Source: Breznakibacter xylanolyticus
Lineage (GTDB): Bacteria; Bacteroidota; Bacteroidia; Bacteroidales; Marinilabiliaceae
Direction of reading: 5' to 3'
DNA length: 64,000 bases
NCBI RefSeq assembly: GCF_003254275.1
Contig: NZ_QKZK01000006.1
Span: 1-64,000 of the forward strand
Shown piece after piece: positions 53,290-61,974 of this stretch (its first letter is position 1; each line of letters begins with the position of its first letter). The position numbers and the translations under genes are program-made. The notes below the pieces were generated by a model. It worked only from the letters and a program-made list of their open reading frames with translations. It was not told where the DNA came from and did no database searches.

Positions 53290-56200
53290 ATGAGAAAAAG
53301 AAGTGGATTTAGGAAGGGAGCCATCCTGACAGTGGTTCTCTTTCTGGCGGTACACTTGTTAGCCCAGGCGCAAAACGTCAGGGTAACGGGAAGTGTAAAG
53401 GACAAAAACGGAGACCCGTTGCCGGGCGTCTCCATAGTGGTAAAAGGAACCACCACAGGCACCATCACCACGGGAATGGGAACGTACGAACTGAACGCCC
53501 CATCGAGTACCTCAATTTTGGTGTATTCGTTCATTGGGTTTGAAGCCAAAGAAATTACCGTTGGCAATCAAACCACCATCAACGTGGTGCTGAATGAAGA
53601 TAATTTGGGTCTGGATGAAGTGGTGGTCGTGGGTTACGGCCAAATGAAACGCACAGATGTGACGGGTTCAATGGTGTCGGTATCGAGCGATGCGATTCAA
53701 AAATCGGTACCAACCTCCATCGACCAGGTTCTTCAGGGTCGTGCAGCAGGGGTGCAAATTCAGCAAAACTCGGGCACACCCGGGGGTAGCTCATCCATTC
53801 GCATCCGGGGGATTAACTCACTGAACGCCTCCAACGAACCCATCTTCGTGATTGACGGGGTGGTGATTGACGGCTCGACCAGTTCGAGCAGCGAAAATGC
53901 ATTATCATCAATCAACCCCTCGGACATCGTATCGATGGACATCTTAAAAGATGCTTCAGCAACGGCAATTTACGGATCACGTGCAGCCAACGGAGTGATT
54001 CTTATCACCACCAAGCGCGGACAAAGCGGCGAAGCAAAAATTAATTACGATGGCTACATTGGATTTCAACAAATCCCGACGCGATTGGATTTATTGAATT
54101 TGCGCGAATATGCGGAACACAAAAATGCACGCGCAGCAGCCAACATCGTCACCGGCGATGATTACTTTGTACGAGCAGATTTATTGGGCGAAGGCACCGA
54201 CTGGCAGAACGAGCTGTTTAAAACAGCCAAGATGACCAGCCACAACCTGTCGGTAACCGGCGGAAACGAGAAAAACCTCTATTCATTGAGTGCCGGTTAC
54301 CTGGATCAGGACGGTATTGCCATCGGATCAGGTTTTGAGCGGATCAACCTACGTGGGAACTTTGACTCACAAGTAAAATCGTGGTTAAAAATGGGCGTGA
54401 CCTTTGCATTGAGCAACTCGTATCAAAATGTAACGGTTGACGACAACAACCTGATCAAGACCGCGATGAAGCAGACACCCAACGTGGCCGTACGCAGTGC
54501 AGACGGATCATTTGACGGTCCTGACACTGACATGTATGTGCAAACCAACCCGGTAGGGATGGCCATGATGCGCGAGAACGAGAACGAAAAAACCGGATTA
54601 CGCAGCAACGTGTATGCCGAGGCGACCATCATAGAGGGTCTGACATTTAAAACCGAGCATTCGAGTGACATGGGCATTACCAATAGTTATAAATTTATGC
54701 CCTCCTATAAGTTCGGTGCCATCACCAATGAAACCATTGAATCAGAACGCTCCAAATCGTACAACAAGTTTTGGTCATGGCGTAACATCCTGAATTACAA
54801 CAAAACATTTGCAGACATCCACAACGTCACCATGATGTTGGGACAGGAGATGCAAAAGTCACATTGGGAATACTTATATGGTTACCGCAGTGGCTTTTTG
54901 AACAACATGGCACATGATCTGAATGCCGGAGACGGCTCCACAGCCAAAGCCAATGGCAACAGCGGCGGAAGTGCCATTCAATCCTATTTTGGCCGTCTGT
55001 TCTATTCGTTCAACGACCGATATTTATTGACAGCCACTTTACGTCATGATGGCTCCTCAAAATTTAAGGAAGGCAATCGCTGGGGAACCTTCCCTTCAGC
55101 CGCCTTGGCCTGGAAAATTTCGAATGAGTCATTTTTGCAAGACCATCCGGTAATTAACAACCTAAAGTTGCGATTGGGCTGGGGTGCTGTGGGTAACCAA
55201 AACGTAACCGACTATGCATACACCTCGACCATGGCATCCGTGACCACCGTATGGGGAACAGGACAAATCAGTGGCAACACCGCTAACCCCGATTTGAAAT
55301 GGGAAACCACTTATTCGAGTAACTTGGGTTTAGATGTCAACTTGTTCAGAAACCGGGTTGAATTCATTGCCGACATATATTACAAAGAGACCAAAGACCT
55401 TTTGTTGGTATTGCCCCTCCCTGCGTATGTGGGAACCACAGGGCAAGGTTCAACATCAGCGCCCTGGGCGAACGTGGGATCATTGGAAAACAAAGGGATT
55501 GAATTGACTCTGAACACCATCAACCTTGACACACGTGGATTCCAATGGCGCACCAATTTGGTATTCTCATTGAACCGAAATAAGGTATTAGAATTGGCCA
55601 CCCAATCGGGTACCTTGGATAAAACCATTCAGGAAGGTTCAGAAGTTACCCCCGTCACACGGACCTCGGTAGGCAACCCCATCGGTCAGTTTTATGGATA
55701 CAAAGTCATCGGCCGTTTCGATAAGGCAACCGACTTTTACTATAAAGACGAGCAAGGCAACATTAAGGAAGTGGCACGCCCAAAAGGCGTTGGCATTAGT
55801 GAAACAGGCGCATGGATTGGTGATTACATCTTTAAAGATGTCAATAACGATGGTGTGATTGACGACTCAGACCGAACCATCATTGGCAATCCGGAACCCA
55901 AATTCACTTATGGGATTGGCAACTCGTTCTCATACAAAGGCATTGATTTAAGCATCAACCTGACAGGCTCGTACGGCAACGATGTGATCAATTATCAGCG
56001 CCGCTGGCTCGAGAACCCCCGAGAGAACCATAACCTTCTTAAAGAGGCGCTCAATTACGCACGGGTTGAAAAAATCAGAGCAGATGGCCCCGACAATGAC
56101 ATCCGAAACTTAGTAGTGACCAACACCGGATCGGAAATGTACCGCATGTCGGCTTCCGGATCAAATGCGAACAACCGGATGAGCGACCGCTATGTAGAAG

Positions 56201-56448
56201 ATGGATCTTACCTGCGCATCCAAAACATTTCGATTGGGTACAACCTGCCCGATAAATGGATCAATTACGTAGGACTGAGCAATGTGAAAGTGTATGCAAA
56301 CTTGCAAAACGTTTACACCTTCACGAAATACAAAGGATACGACCCCGAAGTGGGTTCATACAACCAGGATGCCCTTCTCACAGGGATCGACAACGGCCGT
56401 TATCCTTCACCACGTATTTACACCTTTGGTGTTAACCTCACGTTCTAA
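53290..56448 (+). CDS. SusC/RagA family TonB-linked outer membrane transporter
   Basis: A 1,052-residue outer-membrane transporter. A signal peptide (GAILTVVLFLAVHLLAQAQ) precedes a carboxypeptidase-like domain (VTGSVKDKNGDPLPGVSIVV, about 30-110). The TonB box region DEVVVVGYGQMKRTDVTGS leads into the plug (RIRGINSLNASNEPIFVIDG) and a 22-strand barrel ending in YTFGVNLTF. It imports oligosaccharides together with SusD. It is the first gene of the xylan locus and 20 bp ahead of susD. Confidence 0.95.
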   Translation: MRKRSGFRKGAILTVVLFLAVHLLAQAQNVRVTGSVKDKNGDPLPGVSIVVKGTTTGTITTGMGTYELNAPSSTSILVYSFIGFEAKEITVGNQTTINVVLNEDNLGLDEVVVVGYGQMKRTDVTGSMVSVSSDAIQKSVPTSIDQVLQGRAAGVQIQQNSGTPGGSSSIRIRGINSLNASNEPIFVIDGVVIDGSTSSSSENALSSINPSDIVSMDILKDASATAIYGSRAANGVILITTKRGQSGEAKINYDGYIGFQQIPTRLDLLNLREYAEHKNARAAANIVTGDDYFVRADLLGEGTDWQNELFKTAKMTSHNLSVTGGNEKNLYSLSAGYLDQDGIAIGSGFERINLRGNFDSQVKSWLKMGVTFALSNSYQNVTVDDNNLIKTAMKQTPNVAVRSADGSFDGPDTDMYVQTNPVGMAMMRENENEKTGLRSNVYAEATIIEGLTFKTEHSSDMGITNSYKFMPSYKFGAITNETIESERSKSYNKFWSWRNILNYNKTFADIHNVTMMLGQEMQKSHWEYLYGYRSGFLNNMAHDLNAGDGSTAKANGNSGGSAIQSYFGRLFYSFNDRYLLTATLRHDGSSKFKEGNRWGTFPSAALAWKISNESFLQDHPVINNLKLRLGWGAVGNQNVTDYAYTSTMASVTTVWGTGQISGNTANPDLKWETTYSSNLGLDVNLFRNRVEFIADIYYKETKDLLLVLPLPAYVGTTGQGSTSAPWANVGSLENKGIELTLNTINLDTRGFQWRTNLVFSLNRNKVLELATQSGTLDKTIQEGSEVTPVTRTSVGNPIGQFYGYKVIGRFDKATDFYYKDEQGNIKEVARPKGVGISETGAWIGDYIFKDVNNDGVIDDSDRTIIGNPEPKFTYGIGNSFSYKGIDLSINLTGSYGNDVINYQRRWLENPRENHNLLKEALNYARVEKIRADGPDNDIRNLVVTNTGSEMYRMSASGSNANNRMSDRYVEDGSYLRIQNISIGYNLPDKWINYVGLSNVKVYANLQNVYTFTKYKGYDPEVGSYNQDALLTGIDNGRYPSPRIYTFGVNLTF

Positions 56449-56468
56449 CCCACAAAAAGCATTTCATC

Positions 56469-58103
56469 ATGAAAATCAATAAAACGATATTTGCGATGGC
56501 GGCAGCCGCCACGCTCACCATGACGGGTTGTAACGAAGATTTCCTGGAGATAAAGCCCAACGACCGGCTGACCCTTGAAAATTACTTCACCAGCGAAAGC
56601 GAATTGCAAGCCGCCACTTCGGCTCTATACGGGAAAGTATGGTTCGACTTCAATGACAAATTCTATTATGCGTTGGGTGACGGACGCGCCAACAATATGT
56701 TCGCACCTTACTCAGACTACATTTATCCATTTACCAATTTCACCGAAACCTCACTGACCGGGCCATTGGTATCGGCATGGGCATCGCTGTACAATGTGGT
56801 AGGACAGTCGAATAACACCATCAACAATATCAATCGTTTGGCCACAGGTGTTACCGAAGAATCAAAAAACACGGCCATCGCCGAAGCTCGATTTATGCGC
56901 GGCACAGCCTATTGGTATCTGGCATCACTATGGGGAAATGTCATCATTATTGAAGACAACAGCACACTTGTGAACAATCCCATCGTCAACACCCATCCTC
57001 AAAAAGATGTGTTTGAATTTGCCATCCGCGATTTGGAGTTTGCAGCAAAACACCTCCCAGCCACGGCATCCCAAGCGGGGCGATTGACCAAATGGAGCGC
57101 CTACGGAATGCTCTCGCGGGTTTATTTGTCGTACGCAGGCATCAGCGATAACACCGACCGTAACGACGGGGTACGAGATGTGACATATTTGGAACTGGCT
57201 CGTAAAGCAGCGCAAAAAGTGTGTGAAGAGAGCGAGCTGACGCTGAACAAGGACTATGCCCATCTGTTCACCATTGCCGGCAACAACGATCCCGAATCAC
57301 TGTTTGCACTGCAATGGGTTGGTGGCACCACCGAATATGGTATCACCAACACGCAACAAGCTTATTTTGCCTGGAATTCGGAAATCACCGGTAACGATGC
57401 CGCATGGGGTTACTTCACGTATGCCTCATGGGACATGATTCAGGAATACGACACACAGGACACCAAGCGTTTACATGCCACCTTTTGCACCTATGGCGCC
57501 AAATATCCGGAGCTGAACAAAGCCGCAGGGGGTTACACCTATGAGGCTACCGACCGCTGCAATATCCGAAAAGGGGTATCAGGATCGACCAAAGACACCG
57601 AAGGCGTATCGGCACGGATGAACTCGGGATTGACTACCAAAATGTTGCGTCTGGCCGAAGTGTATCTCAACTATGCCGAAGCCATCATGGGCAACAACAC
57701 ATCAACGAGCGATGCCAATGCACTGAAATATTACAACGAAGTGCGTAAACGTGCCGGCATGGAAACCAAAAGTACAATCACCTATGACGACTTGCGTTAC
57801 GAACGCCGCATAGAGCTGGCCATGGAAGGACAATACTGGTACGACCTGGTGCGCCGCGGTTACTATCGTCAGCAAGAAGTGCTCAACTACATGAACGACA
57901 CCCAGGAACGCTCCGTGGGTTATAAATGGGAAAGCAACCAATACGTAATAGGGAATAAAAACACGGCACAGCAAGTCGCTACCGCCACGGCAGCCTCCTT
58001 ATTGCTTCCTTATCCGGAATCGGAAATGGTTCAAAACCCGTTGTTGAAGCAAACACCCGTTGCTTACAAATTTACGGAAGCACCCATCAATCTATTTGAA
58101 TAA
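56469..58103 (+). CDS. SusD/RagB family glycan-binding lipoprotein
   Basis: A 544-residue surface lipoprotein. The lipobox is LTMTGC with Cys21, then NEDFLEIKPNDRLTLENYF, the standard SusD start. TPR-like helices include AEARFMRGTAYWYLASLWGNV and the C-terminal LAEVYLNYAEAIMG and YERRIELAMEGQYWYDLVRRG. It caps the SusC channel and binds the glycan. Cotranscribed with susC. Confidence 0.95.
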   Translation: MKINKTIFAMAAAATLTMTGCNEDFLEIKPNDRLTLENYFTSESELQAATSALYGKVWFDFNDKFYYALGDGRANNMFAPYSDYIYPFTNFTETSLTGPLVSAWASLYNVVGQSNNTINNINRLATGVTEESKNTAIAEARFMRGTAYWYLASLWGNVIIIEDNSTLVNNPIVNTHPQKDVFEFAIRDLEFAAKHLPATASQAGRLTKWSAYGMLSRVYLSYAGISDNTDRNDGVRDVTYLELARKAAQKVCEESELTLNKDYAHLFTIAGNNDPESLFALQWVGGTTEYGITNTQQAYFAWNSEITGNDAAWGYFTYASWDMIQEYDTQDTKRLHATFCTYGAKYPELNKAAGGYTYEATDRCNIRKGVSGSTKDTEGVSARMNSGLTTKMLRLAEVYLNYAEAIMGNNTSTSDANALKYYNEVRKRAGMETKSTITYDDLRYERRIELAMEGQYWYDLVRRGYYRQQEVLNYMNDTQERSVGYKWESNQYVIGNKNTAQQVATATAASLLLPYPESEMVQNPLLKQTPVAYKFTEAPINLFE

Positions 58104-58121
58104 TTACAAACCGTCGAAATC

Positions 58122-59501
58122 ATGAAAATGAAAAAATATATATGGCTATGGCTGGTGATGGTACTGGCAGCGGTCAACTTTACAGCCTGCGAAAAGGACT
58201 CCGATGACTCAGGCAGCACCCCCATCACCGTCATAGGGATTTATCTTGAAGATGCAGATTCGGACGTCAAAGATCGTCCGGTCACCTTTGTCCGAAAAGG
58301 ACAAGTGTTGCGCATTGAAGGAACCGGATTGGCCGGAATGCTAAAAGTCTATGTCAACGGACACTCGACCTATTTCAATCCGGTGTTTGTGACAGACAAT
58401 TCCATGCTGATTCAAATTGACAAGAAAACACCCATCATGGATGCGGATGCATCGGTTCGGAATAAAATCAAGTTGGTAAAAAGCGGCACAGAATTAACCT
58501 ATGATTTTCAAGTTCGAGATGCAGCACCATCTGTTTCAAGCATTTCACACACGATGCCTCAGGTGGGCGAACCCGTCATCATTTACGGATCAGGTCTGAC
58601 CGAAATCACCAAGGTGGTATTTCCCGGCAACATCGAAGTCACCGAAGGCATCGTATCAGACCCGGACGGTGAATATGTGTTGGTCACCATGCCCGAAGGT
58701 GTTTCAGAAGAAGGTGGAGCCATCTTTATTGAAGGCTCCAACGGCGGTGCTTACACGCCGGCATATTTCAACTTTAAGAAAGGGGTTCTGCTCAACTTTG
58801 ATGGTTTGGGAACACATGGTTCATGGGGATCAGCTACAAGCATGATCAAAGCCGATGATCTAGAATCGGCGGTAATTGGCATCGGCAACACATCACAAGG
58901 GAAGTATTGCGCTCATCGCCCGGCTCGCATCGCAGAATTCGGTCAAAACAAAAATCGACTGAGTGAAGTGTGGACAGCCGGCAACGATGTGGATGACTGG
59001 CGCGGTCAATTAACCCCTTATATCCCGGCAACCACCCCCGTCAGCGAAGTGGCCTTTCAGTTCGACATATATGTGCCCAAAGCATGGTCAAACACAGGGT
59101 TCCTGAAAATTTGCCTTTACAATAGTTTCAATGGCGGCGAATGGAGCGGCAATACCTACAATTATGTGCCCTGGATTGTTGAAAAAACAGTAACGCCATA
59201 CCAAACTGAAGGTTGGGTAACCGTTACCATTCCCTTCAACAAGTTTTACAGCTTCTCGGCCACTGACAAGACATTTACCTTTGAAAATGTATTGGCAGCG
59301 CGTGAAGCCGCATCATGGAGAAACTTCGGTTTTTATTTTGAAAACTCCGACTTTAAGCTATCCAACATCACGGGCAGCACCACCGATGAAGGAATTGAAT
59401 TCGCCTCATCGGTGACATCCATCGATGTATATACCGATAACTGGCGTGTGGTGTCATTAAATACGCCAACCTATTCGGATTTTCCTGAGACGGCCGAGTG
59501 A
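58122..59501 (+). CDS. Surface glycan-binding protein of the xylan locus
   Basis: A 459-residue lipoprotein (lipobox NFTAC, Cys near 22). It has two IPT/TIG-like Ig domains (about 35-130 and 135-220; SHTMPQVGEPVIIYGSGL). The C-terminal domain (about 225-450) begins VLLNFDGLGTHGSWGS and resembles the glycan-binding domain of SGBP-B proteins found after susD in xyloglucan and xylan loci. It has no catalytic motif. Role: holding xylan at the cell surface. It lies 18 bp after susD. Confidence 0.83.
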   Translation: MKMKKYIWLWLVMVLAAVNFTACEKDSDDSGSTPITVIGIYLEDADSDVKDRPVTFVRKGQVLRIEGTGLAGMLKVYVNGHSTYFNPVFVTDNSMLIQIDKKTPIMDADASVRNKIKLVKSGTELTYDFQVRDAAPSVSSISHTMPQVGEPVIIYGSGLTEITKVVFPGNIEVTEGIVSDPDGEYVLVTMPEGVSEEGGAIFIEGSNGGAYTPAYFNFKKGVLLNFDGLGTHGSWGSATSMIKADDLESAVIGIGNTSQGKYCAHRPARIAEFGQNKNRLSEVWTAGNDVDDWRGQLTPYIPATTPVSEVAFQFDIYVPKAWSNTGFLKICLYNSFNGGEWSGNTYNYVPWIVEKTVTPYQTEGWVTVTIPFNKFYSFSATDKTFTFENVLAAREAASWRNFGFYFENSDFKLSNITGSTTDEGIEFASSVTSIDVYTDNWRVVSLNTPTYSDFPETAE

Positions 59502-59514
59502 TCAAAACAAGAAA

Positions 59515-59572
59515 AACAACATCCATCGCCAGATCAATTTTTCATAATTGATGCCAACGGATGGATGTTGTT
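59515..59572 (+). terminator. Long hairpin between SGBP and GH10 genes
   Basis: aacaacatccatc (59515-59527) pairs with gatggatgttgtt (59560-59572), 13 bp. Inside, atcaatt and aattgat form a second stem. No T-run follows, so it may be a partial terminator or an RNA processing/stability signal within the operon. Confidence 0.6.
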
Positions 59573-59593
59573 ATCACAAAAAAATAAAAACGT

Positions 59594-61813
59594 ATGAAAC
59601 TCAACAGAATATTACCCGCCCTGGCAATGGGCAGCTTGCTGGTCGCATCGTGCGACGAGAGCAAAATGGAGTGGGAAACCCGCGACCCGGCGTCTCAAAT
59701 CACCACCGCCGAAATTCCACTGGCGATGGCCGAGAAGATATCGCGTTACAAGGCGTTGAACGAATATGCCGAGATGAAACTGGGCATCGGCATTGACCTG
59801 ACGCTTTACATGGAAGATGAAGTATACGCCAACATCGTAAACGAGAACTTCGACGAAATTACCATCGGCTATCACATGAAGCACGGCCCGATGGTGACCA
59901 GCAAGGGCGACATCAACTTCAATTCAGTGGATGAAATGATCGCCAAGCTAAAAGAAAATGGGCTTGGCGTGTACGGACATACACTGGTGTGGCACCAGAA
60001 TCAGAATGCGAGCTACCTGAACGGACTGATTGCCCCAACGATTATTCCCGGGCCTGCCGGCAGCAGTGCCATTGACATCAGTGGTTTGGAAGATGGGACA
60101 TTTACCGGATGGGAGAGATCAAACCCCGGAGCAGGGATTACGATCGTTGATGGAGCAGGTCTAACGAGCACTTCAAAAGCAATAAAATTGATTTCGAGCG
60201 CAACTTCTTCTGCTGCTTATAATTTGCAAATCAAAACCCCATCCACAGCAGTTGTCAAAGAACACAATTACGAGTTGTCCTTTTGGATTAAATCGGAACA
60301 ACCAGGCAAAGGGCGTATTTCATTTGCCGGGCTTGAAAACAATTATCCTTATAAAGATTGGTATGCGACCGGAGGTTCATGGACCGAAGCATTTGAAACC
60401 ACATCGACCTGGCAACAAGTCAAAATCAGCTTAAAACCGGAAGATTTTAAAGAAGCAAATATCACCATGAACTTTGACTTGGGTTACCTGCCAGATGTCA
60501 CCTATTACATCGACGTTCCAACCATTTCACTCGTCGACAAAGACGGTGCACCTATCGTCATCAACCTGATTGGTAACGGAAACTTCGAAGGAGGTAACCT
60601 CGACGGATGGGGAGGTTGGGGCAATGAATCAACGCGTGCCATCTCGGCCGAAGGAGAAGGCTACGGCAACAAAGGCTACTCAATGGTACTCACCAACCCA
60701 ACTGCGGCCAATAACTACAGTGCGCAACAAGTTTACACACTGAGCGAAGCACTGACATTGGATCAAGAATACACATGTACATTTTGGGTGAAAGCAACCA
60801 CCGCAGCAAAACTACAAGTACAAATACAAAACGCAGATTACAACGGAGATTACTACGGCGGTATTGACGTTGGTACTACATGGATTCAAATTGAGAAAAC
60901 CATCAAACCTTCAAAAGACGATCGCACCAAGTTCATTTTCGATTTTGGAGAAACAGCTTGCACATTTTACATTGATGACATCGTATTGGCTAAAAAAGAA
61001 TCAGCGGCAGCATCACCAAAGCTCAAAGCCGCCACAGCCAACACGATCATCGAGAAAACCGCCGAAGAGAAAACCCAACTCATTGGAGCCGCCATGGAGA
61101 GCTGGATCAAGGGGATGATGGAACACTACAAGGGCGACGTGAAAGCCTGGGACGTGGTGAACGAGCCCATTGGTGACAATGCAGTATTGCGCGACGGCAA
61201 CGTGAGCGAACCTGCCAGCGATGAGTTCTATTGGGTGAAATATCTGGGTAAAGACTACGCGGTTACTGCGTTCAAACTGGCTCGTCAGTATGGGAATGCC
61301 GAAGATGTGTTGTTTATCAACGATTACAACCTTGAGCATAACATCGACAAGTGCAAAGCCCTGATTGAATATGTGACATACATTGAAGAAAAAGGCGCCA
61401 AAGTAGATGGCATTGGCACACAGATGCACATCAACATCAACACCAACAAGGAAAACATCAAAGAGATGTTTACCCTGCTGGCCGCTACCGGAAAACAGGT
61501 GCGCATTACCGAGCTGGATGTGCAGGTGCAAACCGATGCCCCATCGGCCGACCATTACCAAAAACAGGCCGAGATGTACCAGTTTGTGGTAGATCAGTAC
61601 AAAGCGCTTGTTCCGGCAGCACAACAGTTTGGCATCACCGTGTGGGGTGTGAGCGACAACGAGAAAGAACATGAACACTGGATTCCCGATGATGCGCCCA
61701 ACTTGTGGGATGCCAAGTACGAACGCAAAATGGCCTACAAGTATTTTGCCGACGGCCTGGCCGGAAAAGATGTGAGTGCCGACTTTAGTGGAGAATTAGA
61801 GTATGACGAATAA
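59594..61813 (+). CDS. GH10 endo-beta-1,4-xylanase with inserted CBMs
   Basis: A 739-residue lipoprotein xylanase (lipobox LLVASC). The GH10 domain is split. The N-terminal part (about 35-150) has GVYGHTLVWHQNQN. Then come two carbohydrate-binding modules of the CBM4_9/22 type (about 155-310 and 320-490; LDGWGGWGNESTRAIS in the second). The GH10 domain resumes at about 500, with acid/base E524 in WDVVNEPIGD and nucleophile E640 in ITELDVQ. Insertion of CBMs inside GH10 is known from gut Bacteroidota xylan loci. It cuts the xylan main chain at the cell surface. Confidence 0.93.
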   Translation: MKLNRILPALAMGSLLVASCDESKMEWETRDPASQITTAEIPLAMAEKISRYKALNEYAEMKLGIGIDLTLYMEDEVYANIVNENFDEITIGYHMKHGPMVTSKGDINFNSVDEMIAKLKENGLGVYGHTLVWHQNQNASYLNGLIAPTIIPGPAGSSAIDISGLEDGTFTGWERSNPGAGITIVDGAGLTSTSKAIKLISSATSSAAYNLQIKTPSTAVVKEHNYELSFWIKSEQPGKGRISFAGLENNYPYKDWYATGGSWTEAFETTSTWQQVKISLKPEDFKEANITMNFDLGYLPDVTYYIDVPTISLVDKDGAPIVINLIGNGNFEGGNLDGWGGWGNESTRAISAEGEGYGNKGYSMVLTNPTAANNYSAQQVYTLSEALTLDQEYTCTFWVKATTAAKLQVQIQNADYNGDYYGGIDVGTTWIQIEKTIKPSKDDRTKFIFDFGETACTFYIDDIVLAKKESAAASPKLKAATANTIIEKTAEEKTQLIGAAMESWIKGMMEHYKGDVKAWDVVNEPIGDNAVLRDGNVSEPASDEFYWVKYLGKDYAVTAFKLARQYGNAEDVLFINDYNLEHNIDKCKALIEYVTYIEEKGAKVDGIGTQMHININTNKENIKEMFTLLAATGKQVRITELDVQVQTDAPSADHYQKQAEMYQFVVDQYKALVPAAQQFGITVWGVSDNEKEHEHWIPDDAPNLWDAKYERKMAYKYFADGLAGKDVSADFSGELEYDE

Positions 61814-61901
61814 GGCATTTTTCGTCATTTGTTGACACTTATATAAGACCTGACAAGCCGATAATGGGTTTGTCGGGTCTGTGTGTTTAACAAATCAGAA
61901 T

Positions 61902-61929
61902 CCCCGAGGGTATTAAAAGACCCTCGGGG
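61902..61929 (+). terminator. Hairpin between GH10 and GH3 genes
   Basis: ccccgagggt pairs with accctcgggg around an 8-nt loop, followed by tttat. A second hairpin, agacctgacaagcc with ggtttgtcgggtct (61843-61880), lies just before it. Together they may limit readthrough into GH3. Confidence 0.65.
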
Positions 61930-61974
61930 TTTATAAAACCGACCTGACACAACAAACCCCAAACATAACAGATT

